Origin: Brevibacterium sp. UMB1308A
GTDB lineage: Bacteria; Actinomycetota; Actinomycetes; Actinomycetales; Brevibacteriaceae
DNA: 30,618 nt
NCBI RefSeq assembly: GCF_030230605.1
Contig: NZ_JASPDO010000026.1
Coordinates: 1-30,618 of the forward strand
Reading direction: 5' to 3'
This document shows, piece by piece, positions 24,525 to 30,618 of the stretch. A model generated the notes under the pieces. The model was not told the DNA's origin and made no database searches. It saw only the letters and a list, made by a program, of their open reading frames with translations. Position 1 is the first letter of the stretch. Every line of letters starts with the position of its first letter. The position numbers were made by a program, and so were the translations under genes.

Positions 24525-25992
24525 CGGTTACTACGGACTCCACACGTGCGCCCAGTTCGGCGTCAACGTTGCGCCAGTACTGGAAGATGCGGGGGAGTAG
24601 CTGGTCATCTGTCACGGCCATGACGTGCCCGGCGATATTACCCACGAGGCGGTCGCGAGCAGCGTCGTCGAGGACGTTGCGCACCAGGTCGCCTGCCTGA
24701 TTGAAGTCACCGTCGTTTTCCCGCAGGGTGGCGGCGGCGCGCACTGCATCACCCGAGAACGCGGTGATGTTCTGTTCGGTGACTCGTGCGGGGTCAGCCT
24801 GTGGGCCACCGTACGTGTTGGTCGCGTATTCGCCCATTTCTTTGGGGTAGTTTTCGTGCGTCATGGCGCCGTCACGGCTGTAGCTACGTTTGGTGGCTGC
24901 GCGTGGTTTGTTCACGGGCAGTTGCGCGTAGTTGGGGCCGATCCGGTGACGGTGAGTGTCTGGGTAGCTGAACAGACGTCCCATGAGCATTTTGTCTGGT
25001 GACAGTCCGGTGCCAGGAACCAGCGAGGACGGCGAGAATGCAGCCTGCTCGATTTCAGCGAAGAAGTCTTCTGGGTTGCGATTCAGCGTTAAGGTGCCCA
25101 CCTTGATTCGTGGGTAGTCCTTCTTCGACACGGTTTTGGTCACGTCGAAAATGTTGGTGTGGTAGTTCAGCCCTTCTTCATAAGGGATCACCTGAACCTC
25201 AAGGTCCCAGCTGGGGAAGTTGCCTTCTTGGATCGCTTCGAAGAGGTCGCGGCGGTGGAAATCGGCGTCCACGCTGGCCATTTGGTCGGCTTCGTCTTGC
25301 GAGAAACCTTCGTGGCCGTACTTTTCAACGAACGCAGACTTCTGTTGGGAAAGGAAGTGGTACTTCACCCAGAAACGTTCACCTTGTGCATTGATCCACT
25401 GGAACGTGTGTGAACCGTACCCGTTTTGTTCACGCCACGAACGTGGGACACCTCGGTCACCCATGAGGTACGTGACCTGGTGAGCTGAAGCTGGGTTCTG
25501 CGTCCAGAAGTCCCACTGCATGTTGTTGTCACGCAAGCCAGAGTCCGACCTGCGTTTCTGCGAGTGAATAAAGTCAGGGAACTGGATTGCGTCACGAATA
25601 AAGAACACAGGGGTGTTGTTGCCAACGATGTCCAGGTTGCCCTCTGTGGTGTAAAACTTCAGCGCGAACCCGCGAGGGTCGCGCCACGTGTCAGGCGAGC
25701 CCTGCTCACCGGCCACTGTCGAAAACCGGGCCAACACCTCGGTCTTAGTACCTGGCTGAAACACGGCCGCGCGCGTGAAAGAAGATACGTCGTCAGTGAC
25801 CGTGAATGTTCCAAAAGCACCGCCACCCTTCGCGTGAACGACGCGTTCAGGCACGCGCTCGCGGTCAAAGTGGGCGAGTTTTTCAATCAGGTAGTGGTCT
25901 TGAAGAAGGATGGGGCCATCTGGGCCCAAAGTTAAAGAGTGCCGGTCCGAACCAACTGGGATTCCGAAGTCGTTGGTCGTGAAGTTGTCCAT
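24502..25992 (-). CDS. Monofunctional heme catalase
   Basis: A 496-residue small-subunit catalase. The active-site His53 is in RVPERVVHAKGGGAFG, Asn126 is in GNNTPVFFIRD and the heme-binding tyrosine is in RLFSYPDTHRHRIGPNY (about 336). Length and motifs fit clade 3 enzymes. ATG 25992 is chosen: AGGAGAG precedes it and catalases begin near DNFTTNDFGIPVGSD; the longer upstream frame crosses the divergent gene. It shares a 149-bp upstream region with the amidohydrolase gene. No peroxide regulator gene is adjacent. Confidence 0.97.
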   Translation of the reverse strand: MDNFTTNDFGIPVGSDRHSLTLGPDGPILLQDHYLIEKLAHFDRERVPERVVHAKGGGAFGTFTVTDDVSSFTRAAVFQPGTKTEVLARFSTVAGEQGSPDTWRDPRGFALKFYTTEGNLDIVGNNTPVFFIRDAIQFPDFIHSQKRRSDSGLRDNNMQWDFWTQNPASAHQVTYLMGDRGVPRSWREQNGYGSHTFQWINAQGERFWVKYHFLSQQKSAFVEKYGHEGFSQDEADQMASVDADFHRRDLFEAIQEGNFPSWDLEVQVIPYEEGLNYHTNIFDVTKTVSKKDYPRIKVGTLTLNRNPEDFFAEIEQAAFSPSSLVPGTGLSPDKMLMGRLFSYPDTHRHRIGPNYAQLPVNKPRAATKRSYSRDGAMTHENYPKEMGEYATNTYGGPQADPARVTEQNITAFSGDAVRAAATLRENDGDFNQAGDLVRNVLDDAARDRLVGNIAGHVMAVTDDQLLPRIFQYWRNVDAELGARVESVVTATRAERQ

Positions 25993-26129
25993 GAACTCTC
26001 CTGGTAGTGGCGGACCTACTGGGTGTTCGAGTCTACCAGCTGGGTGATCGCGGGTGTATATCAATGGTTGCTGTGATGTCGCTGAGTGAGACGCACCGAA
26101 CGGTCGTTCCAAAATCGGGGTACTGCGAG

Positions 26130-26135
26130 TAGGAT
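26130..26135 (+). promoter_or_regulatory. Possible -10 (TAGGAT) for a leaderless amidohydrolase transcript
   Basis: TAGGAT ends 6 nt before ATG 26142, putting the transcription start at the ATG. The start codon has no Shine-Dalgarno. Same hexamer as at recA. Confidence 0.4.
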
Positions 26136-26141
26136 CACACC

Positions 26142-27482
26142 ATGGAATTTCGACGAACGAACCTTTCGGCGCCCATTCCACCGTCGACGCACTACGCCGA
26201 CGAGATCGCCCGTGCCACCGCGGAACGGGCCTCGCAGCAGACGTATGAACCACCTCGGGGTGGGGGAGCGCCTGACACGTTTGCGCAGGTGGTCAAGCAG
26301 GAGTTGGACACGGTAACCGACGACCTGCACCAATTGTCTGCGCGAATTCACCAGTTGGCTGAAACCGCGTTTGAGGAGCGGGAGAGCGCCCAGGCGATCG
26401 TTGAGTTGCTACGGGCGCACGGCATAGACGCGCAAACGGGAGTGTACGGGGTGGAAACCGCCGTGCTCGCCGAGGTGGGTGATGGAGGTCGCACCATCGG
26501 AATCCTGGCAGAGTACGATGCGTTGCCAGAAATCGGTCACGCGTGCGGGCACAACGTTATTTGTGCGACCGGGGTGGGGGCGTTCTTGGTGCTTGCCAGG
26601 GCGCATGCGAAGGCGCAGTTGCCGGGGAAGGTAGTCCTGCTGGGCACACCCGCTGAGGAGGGACACACCGGCAAGGAGTACATGGCTCGGGAGGGCGCGT
26701 TCGACTCGCTCGACGCGGCCATCATGCTCCATGGGTACGGATACGACTGTGCCGACCAAGTATGGCTGGGTCGTCGCACACTTACGGTGACGTACAAGGG
26801 AGTGCCGGCACACGCCTCGGCGCAACCCTTCATGGGACGCAACGCGCTGGACGCGGCCAACCTGTTCTACCAGGGGCTGGGCTTGCTGAGGCAGCAGATG
26901 CCGCCAATTGACCGGATTCACGCGGTTATTCCGGAAGGTGGCACGCGCCCGTCGATCGTCACTGAGGAAGCGCAAGTGCAGGTGTACGTGCGGTCGAAGT
27001 TCCCGGAGACGCTGAAAGATTTGTCGGAGCGTGTGCACGACGTAGCGCAAGGCGCGGCGTTGATGACGGGTACGGGAGTCGAGATGCAATGGGACGTGCA
27101 CCCGCCAAGTCTGCCGATTCGCACGAACCAGCCACTGACCGACAGGTGGGTGAAGCACCAGAATGCGGTGGGACGGTCGCCGTTGCCGGCGGGCGTGCTT
27201 GACGAATCGATTGCTGCGTCGACGGACTTTGGGAACGTGTCGTATCGCGTGCCCGGGATCCACCCGTTGCTCAAGATCTCAGACGAGTCGGTGGCGTTGC
27301 ACACGCGTGCGTTTGAAGCGGCTTCTGGGTCTGAGAGCGCGTTGCAAGGCGTTGTGGACGGGGCATACGGCCTGGCCATGACAGCTGCTGATTTCTTGTT
27401 TGATGATGAGCTCGCCGCTAGTGTGACTGCCGACTTTGAAGCTGCCGGAGGTCGGATGGACGTTCCCAACTTCTTTAACTGA
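26142..27482 (+). CDS. M20-family amidohydrolase, p-aminobenzoyl-glutamate hydrolase-like
   Basis: A 446-residue M20D-type metallopeptidase. Metal and catalytic motifs: LAEYDALPEIGHACGHN (122-138) and TPAEEGHTGK (169-178); the dimerisation domain is about 215-330. The EYDALP-GHACGHN pair is typical of the AbgA/AbgB/PM20D2 group that hydrolyses aminobenzoyl-glutamate or dipeptide-like amides. The first 55 residues (Pro/Arg/Ser-rich) extend beyond the usual family start. The downstream AbgT-family transporter supports an uptake-and-hydrolysis pair, but sole-subunit substrate range cannot be read. An ACCACCTCGG copy (26249) lies in the N-terminal extension. Confidence 0.9.
   Translation: MEFRRTNLSAPIPPSTHYADEIARATAERASQQTYEPPRGGGAPDTFAQVVKQELDTVTDDLHQLSARIHQLAETAFEERESAQAIVELLRAHGIDAQTGVYGVETAVLAEVGDGGRTIGILAEYDALPEIGHACGHNVICATGVGAFLVLARAHAKAQLPGKVVLLGTPAEEGHTGKEYMAREGAFDSLDAAIMLHGYGYDCADQVWLGRRTLTVTYKGVPAHASAQPFMGRNALDAANLFYQGLGLLRQQMPPIDRIHAVIPEGGTRPSIVTEEAQVQVYVRSKFPETLKDLSERVHDVAQGAALMTGTGVEMQWDVHPPSLPIRTNQPLTDRWVKHQNAVGRSPLPAGVLDESIAASTDFGNVSYRVPGIHPLLKISDESVALHTRAFEAASGSESALQGVVDGAYGLAMTAADFLFDDELAASVTADFEAAGGRMDVPNFFN
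26249..26258 (+). repeat. ACCACCTCGG site in the amidohydrolase gene
   Basis: Read in a different frame from the other copies (Glu-Pro-Pro-Arg-Gly), within the variable N-terminal extension. Confidence 0.7.
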
Positions 27483-27524
27483 CGATTATTTAATTCGAAA
27501 CTAACTAATTACAGACCAATCCAC

Positions 27525-27552
27525 TTGAACACGAAAACTTCTTACTTATAGA
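27525..27552 (+). promoter_or_regulatory. Promoter candidate for the AbgT-family gene
   Basis: TTGAAC (27525-27530), 16 bp, TATAGA (27547-27552), in an A+T-rich 91-bp gap. It gives a leader of about 15 nt with TTGGAG before the ATG. Confidence 0.5.
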
Positions 27553-27573
27553 CCTACAAACCTTGGAGACACA

Positions 27574-29160
27574 ATGAGTAGTGCCACCAACTCGACTAAA
27601 GACGAAAAGCCTTCGCTGTCCGTGCGAATGCTCGAAGGCGTCGAGAAAGTCGGAAACAAACTTCCTGAACCGTTCACCCTGTTTCTAGTCCTGTTCCTCC
27701 TTACCGGAGTCGTGTCCACTGCCATGGCGATGGCCGGCATCTCCGTTGAGGTGCCAGGAAAAGAAGGCCCAGAAACGATTGCGATTAAGGGCTTGTTCAC
27801 GGGTGAGGGCCTGGCGTGGTTCACCACGATGCTGGGCGACAACTACATTGGCTTCCCGCCGCTGGTAACGGTTCTGCCGATTCTGCTGGCCGTTGGTGTG
27901 GCTGAAAAGACCGGAATGCTGGCGGCTATGGTGCGCGTGGCGTTCGGATCTTCGCCACGTTGGCTGTTGCCCTACGCTGTGGGGGTCGTCGGTGTGACCG
28001 GATCCATCATGGCTGACTCGGCCTTCGTGGTGATCCCGCCACTTGCCGCGCTGGTGTTCAAGGCGGCAGGTCGTCACCCGGTGGCTGGTCTGCTGGGAGG
28101 GTTCGCGGCAGTGGGCGCCGGTTACTCCACTGCGCTCGTACCCACCTCACTGGACGCTCTGTTCGCAGGGATTACCACCTCGGTCATGAACACCCTGCCG
28201 GGGCAGGAGTACGCTGCGGTTAACCCGGTGTCGAATTACTGGTTCAACATTGCGTCGTCGATCGCGTTGGCGATTGTGTGTGGGTTCATCATCTCCCGGG
28301 TGTTGGAGCCACAGCTTGAACGCATTAACTCCCCGCGTGAAAAGGTGGAGGACGCTGAAGCTGCCGAAGGTGAGGGCGAGGAACTCTCGCAGTACCTCAA
28401 GCCGGCTGAGAAGAAGGCACTGATTGCGTCGCTGATTTTCGGTGCGATTCTGACGGCGGTTTTGCTGTGGGCCGTGCTGATTCCAGACTCACCGTGGCGC
28501 AACGAAGATGGCGCATTCTTGCCTAAGTCGCCGCTGTTGTCGTCGATCGCGTTTATTGTGTTCATCTACTTCATGGGGATGGGTGTGGTCTACGGTGTGG
28601 TCGTTAAGACTGTCACCAAGATGGCCGATGTGGTCGACATGATGGGCAAGGCACTCATCGACATGATTAGCTTCCTCGTGCTGGCGTTCATCCTGGGGCA
28701 GTTCATTGCGCTGTTTAACTGGACGGGGATTGGGTCGTGGATTGCGGTGACCGGTGCCGAGGGGCTCAAGGCCGCGAACCTGACCGGGTTCCCCGTGATC
28801 ATTGGCTTCATCCTGCTGGCCAGTGTGCTGAACCTGTTCATTATTTCCGGTTCGTCCATGTGGACGATCATGGCTGGTGTGTTCGTGCCCATGTTCGCTT
28901 TGATTGGGTTGGAACCGGCGTTTGTGCAGGCGGCGTTCCGTGTGGGTGACTCGGCGACGCAGGTGATTACGCCACTGAACCCGTACATGATTGTGATTCT
29001 GGGGCTGTTGCGTAGGTACGAGCCCGAGGCGGGAATCGGTACCTTGGTTTCGCGCATGTTGCCGTTTGTGATTCCGTTCTGGATTACGTGGGCAGCGTTG
29101 CTGGCGGTGTGGTACTTCCTGGATCTGCCGCTGGGACCAGGAAACGGCATCTTCCTGTAA
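27574..29160 (+). CDS. abgT: AbgT-family transporter
   Basis: A 528-residue polytopic membrane protein with about 12 hydrophobic segments and re-entrant-like Gly/Ser/Asn stretches. Family features: ESVEKVGNKLPEPFTLFL-like N-terminus (here EGVEKVGNKLPEPFTLFL), GSIMADSAFVVIPPLAALVF and the C-terminal GDSATQVITPLNPYMIVILG. E. coli AbgT imports p-aminobenzoyl-glutamate; other members (MtrF, YdaH) export sulfonamides or p-aminobenzoate. Import is favoured by the preceding amidohydrolase. TTGGAG precedes ATG 27574. A strong terminator follows at 29216. Confidence 0.94.
   Translation: MSSATNSTKDEKPSLSVRMLEGVEKVGNKLPEPFTLFLVLFLLTGVVSTAMAMAGISVEVPGKEGPETIAIKGLFTGEGLAWFTTMLGDNYIGFPPLVTVLPILLAVGVAEKTGMLAAMVRVAFGSSPRWLLPYAVGVVGVTGSIMADSAFVVIPPLAALVFKAAGRHPVAGLLGGFAAVGAGYSTALVPTSLDALFAGITTSVMNTLPGQEYAAVNPVSNYWFNIASSIALAIVCGFIISRVLEPQLERINSPREKVEDAEAAEGEGEELSQYLKPAEKKALIASLIFGAILTAVLLWAVLIPDSPWRNEDGAFLPKSPLLSSIAFIVFIYFMGMGVVYGVVVKTVTKMADVVDMMGKALIDMISFLVLAFILGQFIALFNWTGIGSWIAVTGAEGLKAANLTGFPVIIGFILLASVLNLFIISGSSMWTIMAGVFVPMFALIGLEPAFVQAAFRVGDSATQVITPLNPYMIVILGLLRRYEPEAGIGTLVSRMLPFVIPFWITWAALLAVWYFLDLPLGPGNGIFL
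28174..28183 (+). repeat. ACCACCTCGG site in abgT
   Basis: Encodes Thr-Thr-Ser in GITTSVMN. Confidence 0.7.
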
Positions 29161-29215
29161 GGGCTCAGGTTGTTGTAGAGCGTGTTCCTGTAGGTGCACG
29201 GTTCGCTTAACCCGC

Positions 29216-29246
29216 AAGGGCGTCTCCCGTTAGGGGAGGCGCCCTT
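29216..29246 (+). terminator. Rho-independent terminator after abgT
   Basis: AAGGGCGTCTCCC (29216-29228) pairs with 29234-29246 over 13 bp with one G-U wobble and a GTTAG loop. Only TTT follows, so the U-tract is weak, but the stem is strong and 55 bp past the stop. Confidence 0.75.
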
Positions 29247-29332
29247 TCGTGTTGGGTGGTTGTGGTTGGGTGGGGCGGTTTTGGTTGGGGGTGGCCTTTG
29301 GATGGGGGCGGTTGATTGAGGTTTTGGGTCCG

Positions 29333-29342
29333 CCGAGGTGGT
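29333..29342 (-). repeat. ACCACCTCGG site, minus orientation, intergenic
   Basis: Second of two minus-strand copies and second intergenic copy; on minus it reads AACCACCTCGGCGG. Confidence 0.7.
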
Positions 29343-29607
29343 TGACTTCTTCTGATGGAGTAACGGCCGGCTGGGGAGTAGGCACAGGTTTGATGCGTCA
29401 TGGCGCGAACGGCTAAAAATCCGAACCAGAATGCCCCGCCCTACCAAAACGGCAACGGGCTGTCGTATTCGTCTACGAACTTCGTCTTGGTGCCTACAAC
29501 GAGGGTCGTTGTCTCCTGAGTAACTGAGTGCGTTTCACTGAACGCTTTTTGCGCCCGTAGCTGAGCGCTTGTCGTCTCCCTTAACCTAAAGATTCTCGTT
29601 TCCACGA

Positions 29608-29623
29608 CTGAACACTCGTTCGA
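29608..29623. promoter_or_regulatory. LexA-like box upstream of the DUF222 gene
   Basis: CTGAACACTCGTTCGA matches the LexA site at 10 of 12 positions, with a perfect GAAC-N4-GTTC core. It lies 86-101 bp upstream of the DUF222 start codon. Confidence 0.5.
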
Positions 29624-29681
29624 ACACAAATAGAAACAAAATGAACAAAACCCTTGACTCATCAATCGAACACAAATAGAA
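29620..29681 (+). repeat. Exact 16-bp direct repeat upstream of the DUF222 gene
   Basis: TCGAACACAAATAGAA occurs at 29620-29635 and 29666-29681, 46 bp apart. The first copy overlaps the LexA-like box. The A-rich tract between them is unlike the rest of the window. Confidence 0.7.
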
Positions 29682-29708
29682 TAGAAGAAAGCAAGGAGGT
29701 GAACCCAC

Positions 29709-30618
29709 ATGACCACAACACACGCGGATACGCGTAACGACATGCACGACGGCCCGGCCGCGGAACTGTTTGAAGCAGTCAAAACCACCACACGCATCAT
29801 GGACGAAGCACAGGTGAAACAAGCCGAAGCCGTCGCAGCCGTCATTAGCGCCCACATCACCCCAGTGGATAACTTCACTGACGGTCTACACGCCGTGTTC
29901 ACCTCAAACCCCGGCACAGGCCCACTCGTCACAGGCGGAGCAACGAACGAGACTGCACACTCGGATGTGGCGCAGGGTTTACACTCCAACACCAATGCTT
30001 CTTCTTTTTCTGGCACCCAGACCACCTCTTTTGCTAGCGACCGGGTTGGTGCTTCTGCTGGCACCCAGTCCACTTCTGGTTTGGCTTTTGGTGCCCCGTC
30101 CGCATCATCGTCTACGTCTTCTTCTCACACGGCTTCTGTTTCTGGGTCTGTGGGTGTGGATGATGTGGTGGCGTGTGTGGTGTTGCCTACTGGTGAGGTG
30201 GCCACAGTGGCCAGTGTCGAACGCGTGGCAGAAGAGTTGCCTACCCCGACCGAGGGCGTGTTGGCGAAGCTTTTAGATTGCACACGGTCCCAGTTGGTAA
30301 CCCGGTTACGGAAGATCATGACAGCGGTCGTGCTCATGCCTAAACTCTGGGCACTAGCAAAGCAGGGTGTGGTCAGCTTTGACCGGGTTTTGTATACGGC
30401 TGGAAGGGTTGTTCGTGCTGGGGTGTGTATCCCGGTGTTTGATGACATGCTCACCAACAAGCCCGTGAACGTGCCGTGGAAAACCTTTAGGCGCCACGTC
30501 AATGAAATCCTCGCGATGCTTATGACTCCTGAAACCCAGGTAGAGAACGCCCGCCGTAACCGGGGTGTGTCGTATTGGGTGAATGATGACGGGACAGCCA
30601 CGTTGAGTCTTACTGGTC
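29709..30618 (+). CDS. DUF222 (13E12 repeat family) protein, 3' truncated by window end
   Basis: An open frame of at least 303 codons from ATG 29709, preceded by a near-perfect AAGGAGGTG. It has no stop before the window end. N-terminal helix region (about 18-55, LFEAVKTTTRIMDEAQVKQAEAVAAV), then a Ser/Thr/Gly-rich segment (about 80-145) that looks like an unstructured linker. A DUF222 core follows (about 150-303: LDCTRSQLVTRLRKI, LAKQGVVSFDRVLYTAGR, TPETQVENARRNRGVSYWVNDDGTATLSL). Full-length members usually end in an HNH nuclease domain, expected beyond the edge. These proteins are multicopy in many actinobacteria and their role is unsettled. The linker uses many TCT and GCT codons, unlike neighbours. 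Confidence 0.85.
   Translation, partial: MTTTHADTRNDMHDGPAAELFEAVKTTTRIMDEAQVKQAEAVAAVISAHITPVDNFTDGLHAVFTSNPGTGPLVTGGATNETAHSDVAQGLHSNTNASSFSGTQTTSFASDRVGASAGTQSTSGLAFGAPSASSSTSSSHTASVSGSVGVDDVVACVVLPTGEVATVASVERVAEELPTPTEGVLAKLLDCTRSQLVTRLRKIMTAVVLMPKLWALAKQGVVSFDRVLYTAGRVVRAGVCIPVFDDMLTNKPVNVPWKTFRRHVNEILAMLMTPETQVENARRNRGVSYWVNDDGTATLSLTG

Larger units (their letters stand above)
29161..29708. other. 548-bp intergenic region
   Basis: Contains, left to right: a terminator (29216-29246), a G-rich plus strand (about 29250-29320, several GGG-GGGGG runs with long spacers), a minus-oriented ACCACCTCGG site (29333), an unremarkable stretch, a LexA-like box (29608) and a 16-bp exact direct repeat (29620, 29666). 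A 39-codon frame at 29400 (MARTAKNPNQ...) has no good ribosome-binding site and is not called. Confidence 0.6.

Noticed and set aside
26409..27263. 284-codon open frame on the minus strand
   Set aside because: Antisense to the amidohydrolase, His/Arg-rich composition typical of a shadow frame, no ribosome-binding site.
29250..29320. Possible G-quadruplex in the G-rich plus strand
   Set aside because: G-runs of three to five occur, but most spacers are 9-12 bases, longer than standard quadruplex loops.
28590..29447. 285-codon open frame on the minus strand over abgT 3' end
   Set aside because: Shadow of a transmembrane gene; low-complexity Pro/Thr/Ser start crossing the terminator; no family features.
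29400..29519. 39-codon frame starting MARTAKNPNQ
   Set aside because: No convincing ribosome-binding site, no recognisable similarity, and random 40-codon frames are common.
29441..30073. 210-codon open frame on the minus strand
   Set aside because: Opposes the DUF222 gene, which has a near-perfect ribosome-binding site and recognisable domain; no motif seen in the minus frame.
29709..30618. Insertion sequence or integrated element at the right edge
   Set aside because: DUF222 genes can be multicopy, but no transposase, terminal inverted repeats or target duplication are visible in the window.

Overview
The window looks like a chromosomal segment of an actinobacterium, probably Micrococcales, with moderate G+C. 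The evidence is gene content and order: ftsK-pgsA-cinA-clgR, a DUF3046 gene upstream of recA-recX-miaB-miaA-dapF, hflX-dinG, lexA divergent from a LysM gene, a his block with the bifunctional isomerase PriA, and a DUF222 (13E12-type) gene at the right edge. Genus is not claimed. No tRNA, rRNA, CRISPR array or complete mobile element was seen.

Layout. 1-3050: a Crp/Fnr regulator faces a two-gene metal-handling operon (P1B-type ATPase with an unusual CPG membrane motif, then a CPSC heavy-metal-binding protein); each of the two operon genes is preceded by an FNR-type palindrome. 3050-4594: a secreted protein of uncertain function, with a stretch resembling aerolysin-type pore-forming proteins, ends in a strong terminator and has repeated TGAGTNAC elements upstream. 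4595-9458: ftsK, pgsA, cinA, clgR, DUF3046. 9459-14567: recA behind a clear SOS box, then recX, miaB, miaA, dapF. 14539-18782: an RsmC-like methyltransferase on the minus strand, then hflX-dinG. 18766-20032: lexA and a divergent small membrane LysM protein (YneA/DivS/ChiZ-like SOS division inhibitor), separated by several LexA boxes. 20042-24524: hisC-hisB-(unknown membrane protein)-hisH-priA-sseB, tightly coupled by 4-bp overlaps. 24502-25992: catalase (minus). 26142-29160: M20 amidohydrolase plus AbgT-family transporter. 29161-29708: intergenic region with terminator, G-rich tract, LexA-like box and an exact direct repeat. 29709-end: a partial DUF222 protein.

How it works together. Most of the centre is genome maintenance: chromosome translocation (FtsK), recombination and its control (RecA, RecX), SOS control (LexA, LysM protein), a DinG helicase and proteolysis control (ClgR). 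The most striking signal beyond the genes is a short sequence, ACCACCTCGG, found by eye ten times (eight on plus, two on minus) in genes in several reading frames and in two intergenic sites. Chance predicts far fewer than one copy. It behaves like a chromosome-organising or processing signal (KOPS-, Chi- or uptake-sequence-like) rather than a coding motif.
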